The position numbers and the translations under genes were made by a program. From Porticoccaceae bacterium (GTDB lineage Bacteria > Pseudomonadota > Gammaproteobacteria > Pseudomonadales > Porticoccaceae): DNA of 64,000 nucleotides. Under the pieces are notes generated by a model that saw only the letters and a list, made by a program, of their open reading frames with translations, did no database searches and had not been told where the DNA came from. The stretch spans positions 1 through 64,000 of the forward strand of contig JAQWGK010000033.1 of the NCBI GenBank assembly GCA_029238255.1. Direction: 5' to 3'. Below are positions 56,647-64,000 of this stretch, one piece after another (position 1 is the stretch's first letter; each line of letters begins with the position of its first letter).

Positions 56647-57540
56647 CTAGATCTTCTTATCTAAGTTCTCGAGCCGGGCTAATAGGCTTGAAGTATCCCA
56701 GCGATCACCGCCCATCTCCTGCACCTGCTGATAAAACTGATCCACTAAAGCGGTTACTGGCAATGAACTGCCATTCTTCTCGGCCTCTTGCAGGGCGAAG
56801 CCTAAATCCTTGCGCATCCACTGCACGGCAAAACCATGATCATACTTATCGGCCAACATGGTCTTATAGCGGTTTTCCATCTGCCAGGACTGCGCGGCAC
56901 CTTTAGAGATAACCTCAACAACCTGCTCAGCATCCAGTCCTGCGCGCTTGGCAAAATTAAGCCCCTCAGCAAGGCCCTGAACCAGACCGGCAATACATAT
57001 TTGGTTGACCATTTTACAGAGCTGGCCGCTGCCTGCACCACCCATCAGCTGCACAGATTTTGTATAGCCTTCAATCACTGGTGCAACCTGTTGAAAAATA
57101 TCTTCGCTGCCACCACACATCACCGTTAACTGTCCGTTCTCAGCGCCCTGCTGACCACCTGAGACTGGCGCATCAATAAAGCCACAGTTTGCAGCAGCGG
57201 CTTCGGCAGCCAGTTCTACGGCAAGTTCTGCTGAGGTAGTGGTATGGTCGACCAGAATGGCACCCGCTTGCATATTGGATAGCGCACCGCGCTCAGCCAG
57301 CAACACTTCACGGACATCATGATCATTACCAAGACAGGAAAACACAATTTCAGCATTGGCTACAGCTTGGCTTGGGCTATTTGCGGCGGTGCCGCTATAG
57401 TCCTTTAGCCAGCGCTCAGCAACAGTAGTTGTGCGGTTGTAGACCACCACATTATGACCCAGCTTACTCAGCCAGCCGGCCATGGGATAACCCATCACCC
57501 CGAGCCCTAAAAAAGCCACGCGTCTATTCATAATGAACAC
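56647..57540 (-). CDS. NAD(P)-dependent beta-hydroxyacid dehydrogenase (3-hydroxyisobutyrate dehydrogenase-like)
   Basis: RVAFLGLGVMGYPMAGWLSKLGHNVVVYNRT; FIDAPVSGGQQGAENGQLTVMCGG; GSGQLCKMVNQI. Confidence 0.92.
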   Translation of the reverse strand: MFIMNRRVAFLGLGVMGYPMAGWLSKLGHNVVVYNRTTTVAERWLKDYSGTAANSPSQAVANAEIVFSCLGNDHDVREVLLAERGALSNMQAGAILVDHTTTSAELAVELAAEAAAANCGFIDAPVSGGQQGAENGQLTVMCGGSEDIFQQVAPVIEGYTKSVQLMGGAGSGQLCKMVNQICIAGLVQGLAEGLNFAKRAGLDAEQVVEVISKGAAQSWQMENRYKTMLADKYDHGFAVQWMRKDLGFALQEAEKNGSSLPVTALVDQFYQQVQEMGGDRWDTSSLLARLENLDKKI

Positions 57541-57558
57541 CCAAGCTCTGTATTTAAG

Positions 57559-58356
57559 TTACTGCCAGACGAGATAGATCAACAGTGCGCCCAACAGCAT
57601 TCGATAAATAACAAATGGCAACATACCGATTTGTTGAATAACTTTCAAAAACAGTTTGATACAGAGATAGGCGGTAATACCGGAGAGCACTGTGCCTATA
57701 ACAATCATCGTCCAATCGACCGATTCAGCATCCATCAACTCCAGACCTTTTAAACCGCCACTTAACATAATAATTGGAATCGCCAACAGGAACGAAAAGC
57801 GCGCCGCGGTTTCTCGATCAAAACCCAGAGCCAGAGCAGCGGTGATAGTCACCCCTGAACGAGATGTGCCGGGAATTAAGGCCAGTGCCTGAGCGCCACC
57901 CACAACCAGAGCCGACTTCCAGGTAAATTGATTGATACCCCGCTGCCCCTTGCCGCGGAGATCGGCCCAGGCTAATAACAGGCCAAAGAAAATCGTGGTA
58001 AATGCAATCACTGACATAGAGCGCAGGTGTAACTCAATCAGTCCACCGAGAAATAAACCGGTAAGACCGGCGGGAACTGTTCCCAGAATAATAAACCAGG
58101 CCAACTTGCTCTCAGGACTATGGCGGCGGACAAATACGCTATCCAACCAAGCCTGAGTGAGATTGACGATATCATTGCGAAAATAAATGATTACAGCGAT
58201 CAGTGAGCCGACATGAACTGCCACATCAAAGGCCAGACCCTGATCTGGCCAGCCGAGTATTTCCGAAGGCAAAATTAAATGGGCAGAACTTGAGATTGGC
58301 AAAAATTCAGAGATACCCTGAATAACGGCTAGCCAAACAGCTTGAAAATAGTCCAT
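57559..58356 (-). CDS. uppP: Undecaprenyl-diphosphatase
   Basis: AVIQGISEFLPISSSAHLIL; ALIPGTSRSGVTITAALALGFDRETAARFSFLLAIPI. Confidence 0.97.
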   Translation of the reverse strand: MDYFQAVWLAVIQGISEFLPISSSAHLILPSEILGWPDQGLAFDVAVHVGSLIAVIIYFRNDIVNLTQAWLDSVFVRRHSPESKLAWFIILGTVPAGLTGLFLGGLIELHLRSMSVIAFTTIFFGLLLAWADLRGKGQRGINQFTWKSALVVGGAQALALIPGTSRSGVTITAALALGFDRETAARFSFLLAIPIIMLSGGLKGLELMDAESVDWTMIVIGTVLSGITAYLCIKLFLKVIQQIGMLPFVIYRMLLGALLIYLVWQ

Positions 58357-58388
58357 GGTTTAGACAGTCCTAGTTAAATGGCCTTTAA

Positions 58389-59132
58389 TTAATTGGGCCT
58401 GATCGGTGTATGTTTTTTCCAGGCATCGGTACCCCGCAAATAAACCAGATCTACCTGATCAATCGGCACAGCCCCACCCTGAGTAAAATCTTCGAGAGCA
58501 ATATCCAGCAGATCTAATGCATCTGGATAGATATCCACCAGAGTTAGGCTCTCGATATCGCACCTATCAGAGCTATCCATATGAGAGCTATCCATATCAG
58601 AGAAATCAAATAGCGCTCCGGCTTCGCCGACGATAATACTGGGGTTTAAATCTTGATAGAGAGCCAATGCATCACTTTTGCTTAACAACTGATCTTTGAT
58701 ACCAGCAATAAATTGACCACTGGCATTGAGCTCATAGGCTCCGCAATTAAACTCACCCATGCGCGCATCTAGAACCGCCATAACCTTACAGGGCAAGTCC
58801 ATACCCTCAGACTGCTTGCGCTTATAAGTCTGAGCCAGAACCTTAAGGGTAGAGACCGGAATAACCGGAATATTTGCACCAAAGGCAAGACCCTGCACCG
58901 TCGAGAAGCCAATTCTCAAGCCAGTAAATGAGCCTGGACCTACAGTTACAGCAATGGCATCCAGTTGATCGACGGTGGTGCCTGCTTCAGTTAAAACCTC
59001 ATCAATCATTCCCATAATTAGCCTTGTATGAGAGCGTGGCTCTTCGGAATAACGGGAAAACTTTGCATCGCCGACAATCAGAGCTACGGAACATGCAGGC
59101 GTAGAGGTTTCAATCGCTAATATTGATGTCAT
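58389..59132 (-). CDS. tsaB: tRNA t6A biosynthesis protein TsaB
   Basis: ILAIETSTPACSVALI; AVTVGPGSFTGLRIGFSTVQGLAFGANIPVIPVSTL; AVLDARMGEF. Confidence 0.95.
   Translation of the reverse strand: MTSILAIETSTPACSVALIVGDAKFSRYSEEPRSHTRLIMGMIDEVLTEAGTTVDQLDAIAVTVGPGSFTGLRIGFSTVQGLAFGANIPVIPVSTLKVLAQTYKRKQSEGMDLPCKVMAVLDARMGEFNCGAYELNASGQFIAGIKDQLLSKSDALALYQDLNPSIIVGEAGALFDFSDMDSSHMDSSDRCDIESLTLVDIYPDALDLLDIALEDFTQGGAVPIDQVDLVYLRGTDAWKKHTPIRPN
58569..58598 (-). repeat. 15-bp tandem duplication inside tsaB
   Basis: AGAGCTATCCATATG / AGAGCTATCCATATC; encodes DMDSSHMDSSD. Confidence 0.9.
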
Positions 59133-59180
59133 AGTTAAAATCCCTACTCAATAGGGAAGCCTTAGAATTTTTAGAGGGCA

Positions 59181-59214
59181 AAAAAAATCCCCCACCAAGA
59201 TGGCAGGGGATTTT
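59181..59214 (-). terminator. Rho-independent terminator downstream of the histone-like gene
   Basis: Minus strand AATCCCC-tgccatcttggt-GGGGATT-TTTTTT-type hairpin. Confidence 0.75.
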
Positions 59215-59238
59215 ACAGGTCTACAACCAATTAAACTA

Positions 59239-60465
59239 TTAAGATTTTTTAACCTCAGTTTTCTTGGCTGGGGCTTTTTTCGCCGGAGCTTTTTTCGCCG
59301 GAGCTTTCTTAGCGGCTGCTTTTTTAGCAACGGGCTTTTTGACTACCGCTTTTTTAGCTGCTGGCTTTTTAGCTACTGCTTTTTTAGCCGCTGGCTTCTT
59401 GGCTACTGCCTTCTTAGCTACTGCCTTCTTCGCTGCTGGTTTTTTAGCAACCGCTTTTTTTGCTGCCGGCTTCTTGGCGACTGCTTTCTTCGCCGCTGGC
59501 TTTTTAGCTACCACTTTTTTAGCCGCTGGCTTCTTAGCTACGGCTTTCTTTGTCGCTGACTTTTTAGCAACGGCCTTTTTAGCAACCGCTTTTTTAGCTG
59601 CTGGCTTCTTGGCGACTGCTTTCTTGGCAGTGGGTTTTTTAGCTACCGCTTTCTTAGCGGCTGGTTTCTTGGCAACTGCTTTCTTTTTAGCGACTGTTTT
59701 CTTTTTAGCAACGGCTTTCTTAGCGGCTGGCTTTTTAGCGACAACTTTTTTTGCTGCCGGCTTCTTCTTGGCTGCAGCTTTCTTGGCTACTGCTTTTTTA
59801 GCCGCTGGCTTCTTGGCGACTGCCTTCTTCGCTGCCGGTTTTTTAGCAACCGCTTTCTTTGCCGCAGGCTTTGGAGCCGTTTCTACAGCTACGCCTGTTT
59901 TAGCGGCCAGAGCTTTAAGTTTTGCCACTGCAACTTTTTCAGCTGCCTTAACTTTTAGAGCAGCACTTTTTTCTGCTGCTTTCATTCTTTTTGAAGTTAC
60001 CTTGGCGCGAGATTTCAACCACTGCTTTTCAAATCGTTTAACTGCTGCAGCCAGATCCGCATCCTGAGCAGCCTGCAATCTCTCTTCAGCATTTATGATT
60101 GCAGTTTTGGCAGCGCTCTCAGCGGCAGCCAATTTCTGCTTAATTTCAGTCACTTTAAAATCATTTTTAGAATTCTTGACTTTGTCGCGCAATGTAGCGG
60201 CTTGTTTGCGACTGGCACTGGCCTGCGCTCTAGCGGCGGCAAGGGCCTTCTTTGCAGCAGCGGTTGCTTTAACTGCAACTTTTGCTTTTGCCTTATTAAC
60301 TCTAGTGTTAATTGTCGCGTGCTTTTTATTGTGAGCAGCAAGTTCTTTTGATGCTACAGCAACAATATTTTTAGCTTTTTGAATTGGTGAAATTTTCGCT
60401 TTGCTTTTTGCTTTTGTTTTTTTAACTTTTCTTTTTGCTGGACTTTTCATTTGATTATTCCTCAC
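59239..60465 (-). CDS. Histone H1-like / AlgP-like Lys-Ala-Pro repeat protein
   Basis: N-terminal coiled-coil Lys/Ala-rich region, then a long array of [10 protein letters not shown]-type decapeptide repeats; ends [21 protein letters not shown]. Confidence 0.9.
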   Translation of the reverse strand: MRNNQMKSPAKRKVKKTKAKSKAKISPIQKAKNIVAVASKELAAHNKKHATINTRVNKAKAKVAVKATAAAKKALAAARAQASASRKQAATLRDKVKNSKNDFKVTEIKQKLAAAESAAKTAIINAEERLQAAQDADLAAAVKRFEKQWLKSRAKVTSKRMKAAEKSAALKVKAAEKVAVAKLKALAAKTGVAVETAPKPAAKKAVAKKPAAKKAVAKKPAAKKAVAKKAAAKKKPAAKKVVAKKPAAKKAVAKKKTVAKKKAVAKKPAAKKAVAKKPTAKKAVAKKPAAKKAVAKKAVAKKSATKKAVAKKPAAKKVVAKKPAAKKAVAKKPAAKKAVAKKPAAKKAVAKKAVAKKPAAKKAVAKKPAAKKAVVKKPVAKKAAAKKAPAKKAPAKKAPAKKTEVKKS

Positions 60466-60624
60466 TTAAAAAAGACAACCTGTAAGTTTAATTTACAAAA
60501 CATCGCTACCCGACTTGCGCGCAGTTTAAGCAAGAGTGGATTAATTTACCAATCAAAAGTGTAATTTTAATAAGAAATCAACGCAGTTTTTAAAAAATAA
60601 GCGATTAATTTTCAAAAATTTAAT

Positions 60625-60663
60625 AAAAAAAAGCAGCGCATTTAAAAAATACGCTGCTTTTTT
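60625..60663. terminator. Rho-independent terminator between adk and the histone-like gene
   Basis: AAAAAAGCAGCG-catttaaaaaata-CGCTGCTTTTTT. Confidence 0.8.
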
Positions 60664-60730
60664 AGATTAAAAACTGAGCTATTAAAGAGTCACTATTCGC
60701 AGTTTTTTATCGGCAATCTTTAGACGTTTT

Positions 60731-61384
60731 TCAACTTAGTGCAGTGACAATTCTTGCCTGAACTTCATCGAGTCCACCCAAACCATCAATGGTTGAAAAA
60801 ACCGGTCCACTGGTTTTTGATTTAGATAGATCAGTATAGAACTCAACCAGCGGTTTAGTTTGACCATGGTAAATAGAAAGGCGATTGCGGATTGTCGCTT
60901 CTTTATCATCTTCACGCTGAATCAATGGCTCTTGGGTTTCATTATCAAGACCTTCATTGAGTGGTGGATTATGCTCAATATGATAAACGCGGCCAGAATT
61001 TTCATGAACGCGACGGCCACTTAGACGCGAGACAATCTGTTCATCGTCAACAGCAATCTCAACCACATATTCAATCTCTACACCGGCATCAACCAGAGCC
61101 TGTGCCTGAGGGATAGTTCTCGGGAAGCCATCAAACAAAAAACCATTACTGCAATCAGCTTGCAGGATTCGCTCTTTTACCAAGGCAATAATAATTTCAT
61201 CAGACACCAATCCACCCGAGGCCATAATATCTTTTACTTTCAGACCCAGCTCGCTGCCAGCTTTTACCGCTGATCTAAGCATATCGCCTGTAGATATCTG
61301 TGGGATTCCGTACTTTTCAGTAATAAATTGCGCCTGTGTACCTTTACCTGCGCCTGGTGGGCCTAACAAAATAACTTTCATCAA
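60731..61384 (-). CDS. adk: Adenylate kinase
   Basis: [68 protein letters not shown]. Confidence 0.98.
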   Translation of the reverse strand: MMKVILLGPPGAGKGTQAQFITEKYGIPQISTGDMLRSAVKAGSELGLKVKDIMASGGLVSDEIIIALVKERILQADCSNGFLFDGFPRTIPQAQALVDAGVEIEYVVEIAVDDEQIVSRLSGRRVHENSGRVYHIEHNPPLNEGLDNETQEPLIQREDDKEATIRNRLSIYHGQTKPLVEFYTDLSKSKTSGPVFSTIDGLGGLDEVQARIVTALS

Positions 61385-61495
61385 TGATTTTCCTTAAACT
61401 CTAGCCGAAAAAAGGCCGATCACAATACACGGATTAGTATAGGCAGACAAGCCTGCCGTGGGGTTTGGGGAATTCTAATTGGCTATTTATAACAG

Positions 61496-62323
61496 CTATT
61501 CCGCGCTCTTGACCTCTGTCCAGAGCAACTCCATTTCATCGAGCGACAACTGGGAGAATTCAGAGCGGTTTTTTTCACTGGCTAGAATTTCCAAAGCTTC
61601 AAAGCGTCGCTGAAATTTATTGTTTGCCCCTCGCATGGCTCGCTCCGGATCAATACCCAGATGACGGGACAGATTGACACAGCTAAACAATAAATCACCG
61701 AGTTCATCTTCTATTGCTAGGCTGTTATCCGCTTGAATCTCAACCTCTAGCTCTGCGATTTCTTCTTTGAGTTTAGCCAGTACATCACTTTTATTATCCC
61801 AGTCGAAACCTGTGCTAGCGGCTCTCTTTTGCAGTTTATGGGCACGGCTGAGCGCGGGCATAGCTGCAGGTATATCATCGAGTGTTCGCCGCTCTCCCTT
61901 ATCAGCGCGCTCCTGCTTTTTAATCTGCTCCCACACCTGTTTTATATGAGCCTCTTCTGCCGCGCTGTCTTCACTATCGCTTAGATCGCGCTCGCTCTGC
62001 AATGTACCCTGAGGAAATACATGGGGATGCCGTCTGACCAGCTTTTCAACAATGCCATGGACGACGCTATCGAAATCAAATATCTGCTGTTCCGCGCCCA
62101 ACTGGCTATAAAAGATAACCTGAAATAATAGATCCCCCAGTTCTTCGCGCAAGTGGCTGAGATCATTGCGCTCAATGGCATCAATCACTTCGTAGACCTC
62201 TTCCAGGGTATAGGGCGCGATAGTCTGATAGGTCTGCTTTAGATCCCAGGGACATCCGCTGCGGGGGTCGCGCAGGCGCTGCATTAAATAGCGCAGATCA
62301 TCGATTGTGTATGCTGTGGTCAT
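61496..62323 (-). CDS. mazG: Nucleoside triphosphate pyrophosphohydrolase MazG
   Basis: YLMQRLRDPRSGCPWDLKQTYQTIAPYTLEEVYEVIDAIE; REELGDLLFQVIFYSQLG; duplicated MazG core. Confidence 0.96.
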   Translation of the reverse strand: MTTAYTIDDLRYLMQRLRDPRSGCPWDLKQTYQTIAPYTLEEVYEVIDAIERNDLSHLREELGDLLFQVIFYSQLGAEQQIFDFDSVVHGIVEKLVRRHPHVFPQGTLQSERDLSDSEDSAAEEAHIKQVWEQIKKQERADKGERRTLDDIPAAMPALSRAHKLQKRAASTGFDWDNKSDVLAKLKEEIAELEVEIQADNSLAIEDELGDLLFSCVNLSRHLGIDPERAMRGANNKFQRRFEALEILASEKNRSEFSQLSLDEMELLWTEVKSAE

Positions 62324-62370
62324 TGTCGAGAGCTCTCTCTTTATAAAACTTATATTCGGTAAGTAGCGTT

Positions 62371-64000
62371 TTAATCGGTTACCCGACGCGCTTCTTTAAT
62401 ATTGGGTATCTGGTTTAACTGAGATAGCACCGTACTCAACTGCTCCAAACTGGGCACATCGATAGTGAGAAACATCTGCGAGCTGTTCATTTTTTTACTG
62501 TGATTACTCTCCTCGTCAGACTGTATGGAGGAAATATGCAGGCCGAGACGATCGACGGTTTTGGTGATATCGAGCAATAACCCAGTGCGGTCATAGGTGG
62601 TTAAAACAATTTTTACCCGATAGTTTTTTTGCGGCTCACCACCCCACTCAACTTTAATAATTCTCTGGGGGTCAACTCCCTGCAGGCGTAAAAAATTACC
62701 GCAGTCCTCGCGGTGGATGGAGATTCCTCGACCCTGAGTAATATAACCGGCAATATTATCCCCGGGAACCGGGCTACAGCAGCGGGCTATCTGGGTGAGT
62801 AGATTTCCCACTCCGTGGATAAAGACATCGGAGGACTTAAAACGCTGGGCGCCAACAGGTTCTCTGGAGGCAATCCTTTCGATGGGTTTGGTGCCGCCCG
62901 GGCGCACCTGAGCTGAATTAATAACCTGTTCAACACCAATATCTCCGGCCCCTATGGCCGCATAGAGTCCGGCGGCGCCCTGCTTGTTGTAGCGCTGAGC
63001 TACTTTCTCCAGATCTATATCGCTAACATTTAATTGATTGAGCTCTCGATCGAGAAGTTTTTTCCCTTCGATCTGGTTTTGCTCCTGATTCTGTTTGCGA
63101 AACCAGTACTGCACCTGACTGCGGGCGCGATTAGTTTTTAGATAACCCATTGAAGCGGACAGCCAGTCGCGAGAGGGCTGACCCTGCCGGGCAGTAATAA
63201 TACTGACCTGATCCGCGGTCTGTAATGGGGAGTTTAAAGGCACAATGCGTCCGTTGACTTTGGCACCGCGACAGCGATGCCCAAGACCGCTGTGGACATA
63301 GTAGGCGAAGTCCAAAGGAGTGGCTCCAACCGGTAGATCAATCACATGACCCTCCGGGGTGAACACATAGATGCGGCCTTCATTGATACCAGACTGAGAT
63401 TGGTCCACCGAGCTGTTATTGTCACCCAGCTGATCCGTTCTGGCTTCGATCTCATTGGACCAATCGAGAACCTGACGCAGCCACTCAATCTTTTCCTCGT
63501 AGCTTTTATCCGCTCGCTGGGCATCACTGCCCTTATAACGCCAGTGGGCACAGACACCTAGCTCTGCTTCGCTGTGCATATCAAAGGTACGAATTTGAAT
63601 TTCGAGGACTTTATTGTCCGGCCCATTAACAGCAGTGTGCAGTGAGCGATAACCATTTTCTTTGGGTGCGGCTATATAGTCGTCGTACTCGCCGGGAATA
63701 TTTTCCCAGTGGCTGTGCAACCAACCAAGCACTTCATAGCAGTCGGCAATACTGGGCACCAGTACCCGCAGTGCGCGAATATCATAGACCTCGGAAAAGC
63801 CAAGATTTTTGCGCTGCATTTTCGACCAGATAGAGTAGATATGTTTGGGTCGACCGGTCACTTCCCCTTCAATACCGGAGGCTTTTAGTTGCTCCTCAAC
63901 CTGATGCACTGCCTCTTTAATATAGGCCTGACGGTCGCGGCGTTTTTCCGCAAGCAGCGCAGCTATAGAGGCGTAATCCTGAGGCTGAATATAACGGAAA
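62371..64000 (-). CDS. relA: (p)ppGpp synthetase RelA, N-terminus cut by the right window edge
   Basis: Synthetase core YDIRALRVLVP...GEYDDYIAAPKENGYRSLHTAVNG; TGS and ACT domains. The frame stays open upstream of the listed GTG (63909) to 64000, encoding FRYIQPQDYASIAALLAEKRRDRQAYIKEA. Confidence 0.95.
   Translation of the reverse strand, partial: FRYIQPQDYASIAALLAEKRRDRQAYIKEAVHQVEEQLKASGIEGEVTGRPKHIYSIWSKMQRKNLGFSEVYDIRALRVLVPSIADCYEVLGWLHSHWENIPGEYDDYIAAPKENGYRSLHTAVNGPDNKVLEIQIRTFDMHSEAELGVCAHWRYKGSDAQRADKSYEEKIEWLRQVLDWSNEIEARTDQLGDNNSSVDQSQSGINEGRIYVFTPEGHVIDLPVGATPLDFAYYVHSGLGHRCRGAKVNGRIVPLNSPLQTADQVSIITARQGQPSRDWLSASMGYLKTNRARSQVQYWFRKQNQEQNQIEGKKLLDRELNQLNVSDIDLEKVAQRYNKQGAAGLYAAIGAGDIGVEQVINSAQVRPGGTKPIERIASREPVGAQRFKSSDVFIHGVGNLLTQIARCCSPVPGDNIAGYITQGRGISIHREDCGNFLRLQGVDPQRIIKVEWGGEPQKNYRVKIVLTTYDRTGLLLDITKTVDRLGLHISSIQSDEESNHSKKMNSSQMFLTIDVPSLEQLSTVLSQLNQIPNIKEARRVTD

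Noticed and set aside
59148-59330. 60-aa Lys/Arg-rich minus-strand ORF ([19 protein letters not shown]…)
   Set aside because: Alternate-frame reading of the histone-like repeat end running through its terminator.
59264-60067. 267-aa + strand ORF ([25 protein letters not shown]…)
   Set aside because: Exact antisense of the Lys/Ala repeat gene; its low-complexity Ala/Phe composition is a mirror of AAA/GCN-rich codons. No RBS or family match.

Overview
The window looks like a contiguous piece of a gammaproteobacterial chromosome. Gene order resembles Pseudomonas-type blocks, but the exact lineage cannot be set from sequence alone. It is dominated by conserved housekeeping clusters: purA-hisZ-DUF2065-hflC-hflK-hflX-hfq-miaA-mutL-ami-tsaE-nnrD/queG-orn/rsgA-rhodanese-psd; hemE-gltD-gltB-aroB-aroK-pilQPONM/mrcA; yrfG-like-hslR-hslO-pckA; and trpS, apeB, uppP, tsaB, adk, mazG, relA (cut by the right edge). 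The first ~10 kb is more accessory: the tail of an AT-rich gene cut by the left edge, a small OMP-like protein, a four-FAS1 lipoprotein with an apparent nested domain, a Met-rich outer-membrane transporter-like protein, an 8 x CXXCH cytochrome fused to TPRs, PhoA, a small XRE regulator and a Cys-rich lipoprotein. I found no CRISPR array, IS element, prophage, rRNA or tRNA. No clearly novel multi-gene system is evident. The best leads are: (i) a small XRE regulator next to a palindrome-in-promoter and a Cys-rich lipoprotein with a 3 x 16 bp leader repeat; (ii) a Yx(FWY)xxD-type lipoprotein domain nested in a FAS1 domain; (iii) an HD-GYP protein with substituted metal ligands; (iv) a structured hfq leader and a perfect 16-bp inverted repeat downstream of hflC; (v) a G8 tract placed inside a putative promoter of a PhoD-like gene; (vi) a histone H1-like repeat protein. 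All calls come from reading the sequence and the supplied ORF track; no database search was run.
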